Assembly: GCA_031262845.1 (NCBI GenBank)
Contig: JAISGZ010000235.1
Span: 1-14,035, forward strand
From: Propionibacteriaceae bacterium
GTDB taxonomy: Bacteria > Actinomycetota > Actinomycetes > Propionibacteriales > Propionibacteriaceae
DNA: 14,035 nucleotides
Direction of reading: 5' to 3'
Shown here: positions 1 through 6,333 of the stretch, in pieces
How positions within the stretch are numbered: the first letter of the stretch is position 1
Layout of the letters: each line of letters begins with the position of its first letter
The notes under the pieces: generated by a model
What the model saw: only the letters and a program-made list of their open reading frames with translations
Told to the model about the DNA's origin: nothing
Databases searched by the model: none
Position numbers and translations under genes: made by a program

Positions 1-1
1 C

Positions 2-2992
2 GAATTGATCGGCGCCTCGATCACGGCCATCAAACGGGGCGAGGATCGGGACGAGTTCAAGCGCATCGTCGAGTCGTTGACCGACCTGCCGGGTGGCGCG
101 CCCGAGGTTGCCCGCTCCCGGATTTGCCACACCGTCGACGAGATCGAACAAGCCGCCGGCGAGTTGGGTTTACCGGTCGTCTTGCGGCCGTCGTACACCC
201 TCGGTGGGGTCGGCTCGGGCTTCGCCCACAACGCCGAAGAACTGCGCCGCATGGCCAAGATCGGGCTCGACGCCTCACCGGCCACCGAAGTCCTGGTCGA
301 AGAATCGATCCTCGGTTGGAAAGAGTTCGAACTCGAAGTCATGCGCGATGGCCACGACAACGCCGTCATCGTCTGTTCGATTGAGAACGTCGACCCGATG
401 GGTGTCCACACCGGTGATTCGATCACAGTGGCGCCAGCGCTGACCCTGACCGACCGGGAATATCAGCGGCTGCGGGATATCAGCCTGGCTGTCATCCGGG
501 CGGTCGGCGTCGAAACCGGCGGCTGTAACATCCAGTTCGCCATCAACCCGCGTGACGGCCGGATCATTGTCATCGAGATGAACCCCCGGGTCTCCCGGTC
601 CTCGGCCCTAGCCTCGAAAGCTACCGGTTTCCCGATCGCCAAGATCGCCGCCAAGGTCGCCGTCGGATACAACCTCGACGAAATCCAGAACGACATCACG
701 GGCGAAACCCCGGCCAGCTTCGAACCAACGCTTGACTACGTCGTCGTCAAAGTGCCCCGGTTCGCCTTCGAGAAATTCCCGGGGGCCGACGACACCCTGA
801 CGACCCACATGAAGTCGGTCGGTGAAGTCATGGCCATCGGCCGTAATTTCACCGAAGCTCTCGGCAAAGCCCTGCGGTCGATGGAAGACCCGAAAGCCCC
901 CTTCGATTTCCACAGCCCGATCACCGAGCCGGTTGAACAACTCCTGATTGAGATCGCCCGCCCTCACGACGGCCGGATCGCCCAAGTCGTGACGGCCCTG
1001 CGCGCCGGGGCGACCGTCGACCAAGTGGTGGCCGCGACGGCGATCGACCCCTGGTTCGTTGATCAGCTCAGCCAGCTGGTCGAATTGGCCCGTCAGATCG
1101 AACAGGCCCCCGATCTGACCGCCGAATGGCTTCGAATTGCCAAACGTCACGGCTTGTCGGACCAGCAAATCGGTTTGATCCGGAATCTCCCTCCGGCTGT
1201 CGTCCAAGGCCTGCGCTGGGCCCTCGGCCTGCACCCGGTCTTCAAAACCGTCGACACCTGTGCGGCCGAATTCGCCGCCCACACGCCGTATCACTATTCG
1301 ACCTACGACGATGAGACCGAGGTCCAGCCGCGCACCAAGACGGCCGTCATCATCCTCGGCTCGGGACCGAACCGGATCGGCCAAGGCATCGAGTTCGACT
1401 ATTCATGTGTCCACGCCGCCCAAGTGCTGTCGCAGGCCGGCTACGAGACGATCATGATCAACTGCAACCCGGAGACGGTCTCGACCGACTACGACACCTC
1501 CGACCGGCTCTACTTCGAGCCGCTGACGTTGGAAGACGTGGTCGAGATTTACCGGGCCGAATTGGCGGCTGGGCCGGTCGCCGGCGTGATCGTCCAACTC
1601 GGCGGTCAAACTCCACTCAAACTGGCCCAGGCGCTGAAAGACGCCGGTTTGCCGATTGTCGGCACGCCACCTGAGGCGATCGACTTGGCCGAAGAGCGTG
1701 GTGCCTTCGGCCAAGTCCTCAAACAGGTCGGTTTGCTGGCCCCGCGCTACGGGATGGCGACCTCCGCCGAGCAGGCCTACCAGATCGCCCAGGAGATCGG
1801 CTACCCGGTTTTGGTCAGGCCGAGCTATGTCCTCGGCGGCCGGGGGATGGCGATTGTCTACGACGACGCCACCTTGACGGCTTACGTCACGGAAGTCACC
1901 CAGGCCAGCGTCGATCATCCGATCATGGTCGATAAGTTCCTCGACGACGCCGTCGAAATCGACGTTGACGCCTTGTTCGACGGCCACGAGCTCTATCTCG
2001 GCGGAGTCATGGAACACATCGAAGAAGCCGGTGTCCACTCCGGTGATTCGGCCTGTGCCTTGCCCCCGATTACTTTGGGAGCCGAAGTCATCGACCGGAT
2101 TCGCCATTCCACCGAAGCCATCGCCCGGGGAATTGGCGTCCGGGGCCTGATCAACATCCAGTACGCCCTGGTCGGTGACACGCTCTATGTCCTCGAAGCC
2201 AACCCACGGGCCTCCCGGACCGTGCCCTTCGTTAGTAAAGCGACCGGTACCCAACTGGCCAAAGCCGCCGCCCTCATCATGTTGGGCCGGACAATCGACC
2301 AACTCCGTCACGAAGGTTTCCTGAAAATCGACGGTGACGGCGCGGTCGAACGGCCGGACAACCCGATTGCGGTCAAAGAAGCGGTCATGCCGTTCAACCG
2401 TTTCCGGACCCCCGATGGATCGGCGGTCGATACGGTCCTGGGGCCGGAGATGAAGTCAACCGGGGAGGTCATGGGCCTCGACTCAACCTTCGGTACGGCT
2501 TTCGCCAAGTCCCAGACCGCCAGCTACGGTTCGCTGCCACTGAGCGGCCGGGTCTTCGTAGCGGCGGCCAACTCCGACAAACGCCACGTTGTCTTCCCGA
2601 TCATGGCCCTGGCTGAACAAGGCTTCACGATCTTGGCGACGTCTGGGACGGCCGAGGTCCTGCGGCGTAACGGCGTCGCCGCTTTGCCGGTCCGGAAGTT
2701 CGGCGAAGGCCGTGGTCCCGACGGTGAACCGACGATTGTCGATTCGATCATGGCCGGCGAAGTCGATCTGGTTTTCAACACGCCTCGGGGCCACACAGTC
2801 GGCGGTCAGTCCCGCCAGGATGGCTACGAAATCCGGACGGCGGCGATTCTGCGCGATATCCCGTACATCACGACCGTCCAGGGGCTGACGGCGGCCGTTC
2901 AAGGCATCATGGCAGCCCGCCAAGCTCAAGCCGGCGTCCGCAGTCTCCAGAGTTGGGCGGCTGGTGGAGCCGATCAGGCGGTCGTCGGATGA
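2..2992 (+). CDS. carB: Carbamoyl-phosphate synthase large subunit (5'-truncated by window edge)
   Basis: Makes carbamoyl phosphate from bicarbonate, ATP and ammonia delivered by the small subunit CarA; it feeds pyrimidine and arginine synthesis in the cytoplasm. The reading frame is already open at base 2, and the first residues align near position 115 of the ~1073-residue E. coli enzyme, so about 115 N-terminal codons lie upstream; the TTG at 5 is an internal Leu, not a start. Visible are the first ATP-grasp domain (IGWKEFELEV, then EMNPRVSRSSALASKATGFP around 540-630), the linker region (LHPVFKTVDTCAAEFAAHTP), the second synthetase half from about 1345 (GSGPNRIGQGIEFDYSCVHA; RPSYVLGGRGMAIVYD; VLEANPRASRTVPFVSKATG), and a C-terminal MGS-like allosteric domain from about 2545. 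All expected motifs are intact. The TGA at 2990-2992 overlaps an ATG at 2989, and pyrK follows, so this is the upstream gene of a compact pyr operon. Confidence 0.98.
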   Translation, partial: ELIGASITAIKRGEDRDEFKRIVESLTDLPGGAPEVARSRICHTVDEIEQAAGELGLPVVLRPSYTLGGVGSGFAHNAEELRRMAKIGLDASPATEVLVEESILGWKEFELEVMRDGHDNAVIVCSIENVDPMGVHTGDSITVAPALTLTDREYQRLRDISLAVIRAVGVETGGCNIQFAINPRDGRIIVIEMNPRVSRSSALASKATGFPIAKIAAKVAVGYNLDEIQNDITGETPASFEPTLDYVVVKVPRFAFEKFPGADDTLTTHMKSVGEVMAIGRNFTEALGKALRSMEDPKAPFDFHSPITEPVEQLLIEIARPHDGRIAQVVTALRAGATVDQVVAATAIDPWFVDQLSQLVELARQIEQAPDLTAEWLRIAKRHGLSDQQIGLIRNLPPAVVQGLRWALGLHPVFKTVDTCAAEFAAHTPYHYSTYDDETEVQPRTKTAVIILGSGPNRIGQGIEFDYSCVHAAQVLSQAGYETIMINCNPETVSTDYDTSDRLYFEPLTLEDVVEIYRAELAAGPVAGVIVQLGGQTPLKLAQALKDAGLPIVGTPPEAIDLAEERGAFGQVLKQVGLLAPRYGMATSAEQAYQIAQEIGYPVLVRPSYVLGGRGMAIVYDDATLTAYVTEVTQASVDHPIMVDKFLDDAVEIDVDALFDGHELYLGGVMEHIEEAGVHSGDSACALPPITLGAEVIDRIRHSTEAIARGIGVRGLINIQYALVGDTLYVLEANPRASRTVPFVSKATGTQLAKAAALIMLGRTIDQLRHEGFLKIDGDGAVERPDNPIAVKEAVMPFNRFRTPDGSAVDTVLGPEMKSTGEVMGLDSTFGTAFAKSQTASYGSLPLSGRVFVAAANSDKRHVVFPIMALAEQGFTILATSGTAEVLRRNGVAALPVRKFGEGRGPDGEPTIVDSIMAGEVDLVFNTPRGHTVGGQSRQDGYEIRTAAILRDIPYITTVQGLTAAVQGIMAARQAQAGVRSLQSWAAGGADQAVVG

Positions 2993-3090
2993 TGGTGACT
3001 TTGGCTCCTGAAGCCGGTTCTCGATCGGGCAGTCCGGTTCGTTCGATTGACTCTGAGCGTCGGCTGGTGGCCACTGGAAGCCGGTCATGA
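2989..3090 (+). CDS. Putative 33-codon mini-ORF bridging carB and pyrK
   Basis: Two tandem ATGs (2989, 2992) open a short frame whose start overlaps the carB stop as ATGA and whose own TGA (3088-3090) overlaps the pyrK ATG at 3087, again as ATGA. The predicted peptide begins MMVTLAPEAG and is rich in Ser and Arg. AGGCGG at 2976-2981 is a fair Shine-Dalgarno, 7 nt before the first ATG. I recognise no family. Its likeliest role, if translated, is to carry ribosomes across the 94-nt carB-pyrK gap by termination-reinitiation. It could equally be chance: two exact ATGA junctions are suggestive but not proof. Confidence 0.3.
   Translation: MMVTLAPEAGSRSGSPVRSIDSERRLVATGSRS
3076..3080 (+). promoter_or_regulatory. 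Ribosome binding site of pyrK
   Basis: GGAAG lies 6 nt before the ATG at 3087 and supports that start. A second ATG at 3090 is in frame and would also be within reach. An in-frame TGA at 3054-3056 bounds any earlier start. Confidence 0.6.
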
Positions 3091-3995
3091 TGTCGCTGTC
3101 AGGGCCGCGACTGGAGACCGCCACGATCCTCGAACACGAGTTGATCGCTCGCCAGACCTGGCGTTTGCGGATGGCCGCACCGGCGATCGCGGCCGCTGTC
3201 GAACCGGGTCAATTCGTCCATCTGCGTTTGCCCGGTCGGCCGGACCATATTTTGCGGCGGCCATTCAGCGTCTACGACGTCGGCCCCGGTTGGCTCGAAT
3301 GTCTCTACCAGGTGGTCGGCGCTGGCACGGCCGCCTTGTCGACCACTGCCAGTGGCGGCTCAGTCGATCTCCTCGGTCCAATCGGCCACGGTTGGCAGCC
3401 GCCGCACGACACCCGTCGAGCGTTGCTGGTCGGAGGTGGCCTCGGTATCGCGCCGCTCTATCTCTTGGCCCAACGCCTCGCTGGACCGGATGTTTCAGTG
3501 ACGACTGGCACCTTGTCAACAACTGACACTCCGTCAACGTCTGACGCTTCGTCCGCCACGTTGACGTCAGCCCTGGCGCCCCCGCCACTCTCACCGGCTT
3601 GGTTCTCCGGCGTGACCGTTGAGGCCGTGCTCGGTGTCCAGACCGTCGCCGCCTTGTTCGGCGAGGCTGATTTCACGGCCGTCGTCGGCGCCGCCAATCT
3701 GACGGTCACGACCGATGACGGCAGTTATGGTCGTCACGGGCTGACAACCGATGTCGTTCAGGAACGGCTGGTCGAACTTGGTATCGATTACATCGCCTGT
3801 TGTGGCCCCGAACCGATGCAACGGCGGGTAGCCGAGTTGGCGGCCGCCGCTGGCGTGGCCTGTCAGGTGTCGCTGGAACGGCGTATGGCCTGTGGTCTGG
3901 GAGCCTGTCTGACCTGTGTCGTCGAAACCCACGCTGGTTGGCGGCGCAGTTGCGTTGACGGTCCGGTGTTCGCGGCCCCGGAGGTGATTTGGTGA
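3087..3995 (+). CDS. pyrK: Dihydroorotate dehydrogenase electron transfer subunit
   Basis: FAD and [2Fe-2S] protein that takes electrons from the FMN of class 1B PyrD and hands them to NAD+, so orotate synthesis does not depend on the quinone pool. In order: an FAD-binding beta barrel with the RRPFSVYD motif (residues 57-64), a nucleotide-binding half starting at VGGGLGIAPLY (115-125), a conserved TTDDGSYG segment (208-214), CGPEPM (239-244), and the C-terminal iron-sulfur loop with Cys269, Cys274, Cys277 and Cys289 (MACGLGACLTC, then SCVDGPVF). All cluster ligands are present. At 302 residues it is longer than the usual 230-270, because about 36 Ser/Thr/Ala/Pro-rich residues (139-174) are inserted after the first strand of the nucleotide domain. 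The start is set by GGAAG at 3076-3080. The stop overlaps the pyrD GTG, so translation is probably coupled. Confidence 0.95.
   Translation: MMSLSGPRLETATILEHELIARQTWRLRMAAPAIAAAVEPGQFVHLRLPGRPDHILRRPFSVYDVGPGWLECLYQVVGAGTAALSTTASGGSVDLLGPIGHGWQPPHDTRRALLVGGGLGIAPLYLLAQRLAGPDVSVTTGTLSTTDTPSTSDASSATLTSALAPPPLSPAWFSGVTVEAVLGVQTVAALFGEADFTAVVGAANLTVTTDDGSYGRHGLTTDVVQERLVELGIDYIACCGPEPMQRRVAELAAAAGVACQVSLERRMACGLGACLTCVVETHAGWRRSCVDGPVFAAPEVIW
3980..3986 (+). promoter_or_regulatory. Strong ribosome binding site deciding the pyrD start
   Basis: GGAGGTG inside the end of pyrK. It is 5 nt from GTG 3992 but only 2 nt from the in-frame TTG at 3989, so GTG 3992 is the better start. That start overlaps the pyrK TGA as GTGA, a typical coupled junction. 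Confidence 0.7.
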
Positions 3996-4963
3996 CAGTC
4001 GATTTGTCGGTCCAACTGGGCGATTGGTCGTGGCGGAACCCGTTCACGGTGGCCTCGGGCACTTTCGCCGCCGGCCGTCCTTACGCCGATCTCTGGTCTC
4101 AAACCGCCACCACTGGCAGCGCTGACTCGCTGGCGTTGTCTCAGGCAGCCCCGCTGTCGTGTCTCGGCGCCCTGACTACGAAGGGCGTATCCCGCCAGCC
4201 GTGGCTCGGTAACACCGGTTTACGGATGACGGAAACCGCCAGTGGCATGCTCAACTCGATTGGGCTGCAAAACCCCGGCGTTGAGGCTTTTTGCCGCGAC
4301 GACCTGCCCTGGCTGGCGCGTCAACAAGTACCGGTCATCGTCAATGTCAGTGGCCACAGCGAAGCCGACTACGTGGCCGTCATCGAACGCCTCGAACAAG
4401 AACCAGCCGTCAGCGCTTACGAACTCAATATCTCCTGCCCGAACGTCGATTGCGGCGGTATGAGCTTCGGCGTCGATCCCGTGGCCGCTGGGCGAATTAC
4501 GGCCCTGAGCCGGGCCGCCACCGACCGGCCCCTGATCGTCAAACTGACGCCCAATGTGACCGATATCACGGTCATCGCCCGAGCCGTCGAAGCGGCCGGC
4601 GCCGACGCTCTGTCGCTTATCAACACGGTGGCCGGCCTGGCCATCGATCGGCGACGTCGGCAACTGGTCTTCGAGCGCGGCGTAGCCGGACTATCCGGCC
4701 CGGCCATCAAACCGATCGCGCTCTACGCCGTCGCCCGCTGCCACCAGGCCGTCAACCTGCCCCTGATCGGTATGGGCGGCATCAGCCAGGTCGAGGACGT
4801 GGTCGATTTCATCTTGGCCGGAGCCACCGCCGTGGCCGTGGGGACAGCTACTTTCACCGACCCGTTGACCGTGCCTCGACTGATTCGCGATCTTGGCCAA
4901 TGGTGTCAGGACCAAGGTGTGACCAGCCTGAGCGAGTTGGTCGGCGTGGCCCAGCTGCCCTGA
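3992..4963 (+). CDS. pyrD: Dihydroorotate dehydrogenase, class 1B catalytic subunit
   Basis: Oxidises dihydroorotate to orotate on an FMN-bearing TIM barrel; partner of the PyrK encoded just upstream. From GTG 3992 the protein is 323 residues. Visible: the N-terminal NPFTVASGTF (16-25), TTKG with Lys64, the substrate and flavin segment GMLNSIGLQNPGV (85-97), VNVSG (117-121), the catalytic loop ELNISCPNV with Cys149 as the expected base and Asn146 and Asn151 around the substrate, VKLTPN (183-188) and the phosphate-binding region GMGGI (260-264) plus AGATAVAVGTA. The Cys base and the adjacent pyrK identify class 1B, because quinone-linked class 2 uses Ser. An extra stretch of about 20 residues (36-55, Ser/Thr/Ala-rich) sits between the ASGTF loop and TTKG, which explains why Cys149 lies later than usual. 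No terminator hairpin with a T-run is evident after the stop. Confidence 0.96.
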   Translation: MTVDLSVQLGDWSWRNPFTVASGTFAAGRPYADLWSQTATTGSADSLALSQAAPLSCLGALTTKGVSRQPWLGNTGLRMTETASGMLNSIGLQNPGVEAFCRDDLPWLARQQVPVIVNVSGHSEADYVAVIERLEQEPAVSAYELNISCPNVDCGGMSFGVDPVAAGRITALSRAATDRPLIVKLTPNVTDITVIARAVEAAGADALSLINTVAGLAIDRRRRQLVFERGVAGLSGPAIKPIALYAVARCHQAVNLPLIGMGGISQVEDVVDFILAGATAVAVGTATFTDPLTVPRLIRDLGQWCQDQGVTSLSELVGVAQLP

Positions 4964-5063
4964 TCGGCGGAGCTGTCAGCCTGATCGCGCTGCCGATTGC
5001 GTTGTCACCGTCACCGGGGGTCACTTTTTCGGCCGTCATCTCCCCAGTCTTGAGCAGCCTCGG

Positions 5064-5081
5064 TTGACGAGTTTTGACGAG
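5064..5081 (+). repeat. Tandem TTGACGAG direct repeat
   Basis: Two exact copies of TTGACGAG at 5064-5071 and 5074-5081, exactly 10 bp apart, so both face the same side of the helix. TTGACGCG recurs at 5262-5269 and its complement CGCGTCAA at 5108-5115, inside the two inverted-repeat arms. This would suit cooperative binding by a regulator, but no regulator can be named. TTGAC also resembles a -35 box. Confidence 0.4.
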
Positions 5082-5169
5082 TCACACCAAACCAACTGGT
5101 GCCCTGTCGCGTCAAAATTGTCGTGTGATTCGTGGTGGCCGGTGGGGTGGCCAGCAAGGCGGAGGAGGA

Positions 5170-5190
5170 GCCGGTAGTGGACCTACCGGC
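5170..5190 (+). repeat. Perfect 8-bp stem-loop
   Basis: GCCGGTAG (5170-5177) pairs with CTACCGGC (5183-5190) around the loop TGGAC. The GTG of a possible small ORF (5177-5179) lies at the stem-loop boundary directly after a GGAGGAGGAG run, so folding could control access to that start. Confidence 0.55.
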
Positions 5191-5317
5191 GACGACGACA
5201 ACGCGGCTGGGGACCCCATCGGGTGCCGCGAATACGGCAATTTTTCCCGAAGGAAAAATTCTTGACGCGACAGGGCACCCGCCCCCGTATGATCGGCCCC
5301 ATGGACTCGTACAGTGA
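5177..5317 (+). CDS. Possible 46-codon ORF with very strong ribosome binding site, overlapping the pyrF start
   Basis: GTG 5177 lies 6 nt after GGAGGAGGAG (5161-5170), the strongest Shine-Dalgarno in the window. The frame runs to TGA 5315-5317, overlapping pyrF by 17 nt in another frame. The predicted peptide starts MDLPATTTTRLG and has no recognised domain, signal peptide or membrane segment. If real it could be a leader peptide whose translation affects the surrounding hairpins. The frame is also open upstream, back to a GTG at 5132, but only 5177 has a good ribosome site. The frame crosses both the AT-rich hairpin and an inverted-repeat arm, which suggests the sequence is not under strong coding selection. 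Confidence 0.2.
   Translation: MDLPATTTTRLGTPSGAANTAIFPEGKILDATGHPPPYDRPHGLVQ
5239..5260. repeat. Perfect AT-rich 9-bp hairpin
   Basis: AATTTTTCC (5239-5247) pairs with GGAAAAATT (5252-5260) around CGAA. It abuts the right arm of the 18-bp inverted repeat. It resembles a factor-independent terminator only loosely: AT-rich stem, and the T-run is within the stem rather than after it. An operator for a dimeric repressor next to the promoter is equally possible. Confidence 0.5.
5262..5300 (+). promoter_or_regulatory. Putative leaderless promoter of pyrF
   Basis: TATGAT (5288-5293) is followed by 7 nt and then ATG 5301, so transcription should begin at or next to the A of the start codon. There is no Shine-Dalgarno before 5301. 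A TTGACG at 5262-5267 resembles a -35 box but the spacing is 20 nt, so recognition may rest on the -10 alone. The in-frame ATG at 5289 lies inside the -10 box and is therefore disfavoured as a start. Confidence 0.5.
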
Positions 5318-6107
5318 CCGTTTACAAGCCGTCATCGCCCAACGGGGCGCACTCTGCGTCGGGCTCGACCCCCATCCAGCGCTCTTGGCAGCCTGGGAAC
5401 TGCCCGACTCGGTGGCCGGGGTCGAACGGCTGGTCCGGACAACGGTCGAAGCCCTGGGCGACCAGGTGGCGGCCTTCAAACCCCAAGCCGCCTTCTTCGA
5501 AGTCTGGGGGTCAGCCGGCCTCCAGGTTTTGGAGACGGTTATCGGCGAAGCCCAAGCCGCCGGGGCGCTGGTCATCGTCGACGCCAAACGGGGCGATATC
5601 GGCTCCACGATGACGGCCTACGCCCGGGCCTACCTCGGCGACGGGCCACTGGCGGGCGACGCCGTCACACTCAGCCCGTATCTCGGTTTCGGCAGCCTGG
5701 AACCGGCTTTCGCGGCCGCCGAAGCCCATGGCCGCGGAGTCTACGTCTTGACCCGGACGTCGAATCCGGAAGGTGGCACGGTCCAACTGGCGACCGACCC
5801 GAGTGGCCAGACGGTCGCTCAAACCATGATCGATCAGGCTCGGCAGCGCAATCTGATGACCGGCCTTGATGCGATTGGCCTGGTCATCGGGGGTACGCAC
5901 GAGTCACTGGGAGTTGATCTGACAGGCTTCACGGGCTCCGTACTGATCCCCGGGATCGGCGCCCAAGGTGGCACGATGGCCGGCGCCCGGCAACTGATGA
6001 CAGGGGCGTCGGTGACCGCCTTACCGACCGTCAGCCGCTCGGTTTTGGCGGCCGGACCGTCGCCGGCACGCTTACGAGCTACAGCGTTGGATTTATTGAG
6101 TCAATAA
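5301..6107 (+). CDS. pyrF: Orotidine 5'-phosphate decarboxylase (actinobacterial long type)
   Basis: Last step of UMP synthesis: decarboxylates OMP to UMP. From ATG 5301 it is 268 residues, matching the longer actinobacterial PyrF type. Visible: CVGLDPHP (19-26), the substrate-binding FKPQAAFFE (59-67), the catalytic DAKRGDIG (94-101) with the Asp-Lys-Asp set, SPYLGFGS (125-132), TSNPEGG (153-159), and the phosphate-binding end IPGIGAQGG. In-frame starts exist further upstream (5223, 5289), but they would translate the hairpin, the inverted-repeat arm and the -10 box, and homologues begin close to MDSYSDRL. It is separated from pyrD by 337 bp with its own apparent promoter, so it may be uncoupled from the rest of the pyr operon. 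No clear terminator follows; TTCCCC/GGGGAA (6108-6127) forms only a weak hairpin. Confidence 0.96.
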   Translation: MDSYSDRLQAVIAQRGALCVGLDPHPALLAAWELPDSVAGVERLVRTTVEALGDQVAAFKPQAAFFEVWGSAGLQVLETVIGEAQAAGALVIVDAKRGDIGSTMTAYARAYLGDGPLAGDAVTLSPYLGFGSLEPAFAAAEAHGRGVYVLTRTSNPEGGTVQLATDPSGQTVAQTMIDQARQRNLMTGLDAIGLVIGGTHESLGVDLTGFTGSVLIPGIGAQGGTMAGARQLMTGASVTALPTVSRSVLAAGPSPARLRATALDLLSQ

Positions 6108-6174
6108 TTCCCCTATTGTGGGGGGAAAGATTCCGGTCGGCCACGTCTCACGAGGTGGCACGCAGAACAAGTTT

Positions 6175-6236
6175 CCGCCGGGGGAGTGCTCGTGGCCGAT
6201 GGCCAAAACAACCCCCCTGGCGGTTGAGAAGGGGGT
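6175..6236 (+). promoter_or_regulatory. Possible structured leader of mihF with alternative pairings
   Basis: CCGCCGGGGG (6175-6184) can pair with CCCCCCTGGCGG (6212-6223) with a small bulge, enclosing a second hairpin TGGCC-GAT-GGCCA (6193-6205). The C-run (6211-6216, ACCCCC) can instead pair with GGGGGT at 6231-6236, which would break the first helix. Two mutually exclusive helices sharing one arm is the pattern of an attenuator or switch. A direct repeat TGGCCAAAAC (6200-6209 and 6246-6255) lies around it. No known riboswitch family is recognised. The transcription start is unknown, so whether this is transcribed with mihF is inference. Confidence 0.35.
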
Positions 6237-6319
6237 CGGTCGATGTGGCCAAAACCTTTCCTGCTAGCTTGTTCTTTGGTGGATATGCAGGATTCCGCCC
6301 ACGAATCAGAACCGTTAGT

Positions 6320-6326
6320 AAAGGGA
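6320..6326 (+). promoter_or_regulatory. Ribosome binding site of mihF
   Basis: AAAGGGA, 7 nt before GTG 6334. Most other genes from pyrF onward lack a good ribosome site, so mihF appears to have a genuine 5' leader. Confidence 0.55.
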
Positions 6327-6333
6327 TAGTCTG

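Larger units (their letters stand above)
5098..5279. repeat. 182-bp segment bounded by perfect 18-bp inverted repeats
   Basis: GGTGCCCTGTCGCGTCAA at 5098-5115 is the exact reverse complement of TTGACGCGACAGGGCACC at 5262-5279. With one bulged C (5261) the pairing extends another 4 bp through AATT/AATT. Inside are at least four smaller hairpins. The segment could be a short non-autonomous mobile element (MITE-like), a structured RNA leader closed by an 18-bp helix, or a DNA operator. I see no target-site duplication in the flanks and no transposase, so the mobile reading is unproven. The right arm supplies a TTGACG that could serve as -35 for pyrF, though its spacing to the -10 box is 20 nt, longer than ideal. 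Confidence 0.6.
4964..5300 (+). other. 337-bp pyrD-pyrF intergenic region, highly structured
   Basis: No recognised gene. Left to right it holds: a T-run (CTTTTT, around 5023) without a convincing hairpin; tandem TTGACGAG repeats at 5064 and 5074; the left arm of an 18-bp inverted repeat (5098-5115); a hairpin TGGCC/GGCCA (5136-5153); a purine run GGAGGAGGAG (5161-5170); a hairpin with 8-bp arms (5170-5190); a hairpin TGCCG/CGGCA (5224-5239); an AT-rich 9-bp hairpin (5239-5260); the right inverted-repeat arm (5262-5279); and the pyrF -10 box (5288-5293). This density of dyads is far above anything else in the window. Confidence 0.7.

Noticed and set aside
5..7. TTG as a start codon for carB
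   Set aside because: The frame is open to the window edge and the sequence aligns inside the first ATP-grasp half, so this is an internal leucine.
608..2311. Long minus-strand open frames opposite carB (258 and 302 codons)
   Set aside because: They mirror the codon bias of a GC-rich gene, resemble no family, and have no promoter or ribosome site; carB itself is unmistakable.
3989..3991. TTG 3989 as the pyrD start
   Set aside because: Only 2 nt from the Shine-Dalgarno; GTG 3992 has proper spacing and a GTGA overlap with pyrK.
4291..5067. Plus-strand 258-codon frame overlapping pyrD
   Set aside because: Arginine-rich translation typical of an out-of-frame reading of a GC-rich gene; pyrD motifs are all in the other frame.
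5098..5279. Calling this an insertion sequence outright
   Set aside because: There is no transposase, no target-site duplication, and copy number cannot be seen from one window.
5223..5300. N-terminal extension of pyrF from ATG 5223 or ATG 5289
   Set aside because: It would translate a hairpin, an inverted-repeat arm and the -10 box; homologues begin near MDSYSDRL.
6108..6127. Intrinsic terminator after pyrF
   Set aside because: TTCCCC/GGGGAA gives only a 6-bp stem and no T-run follows.
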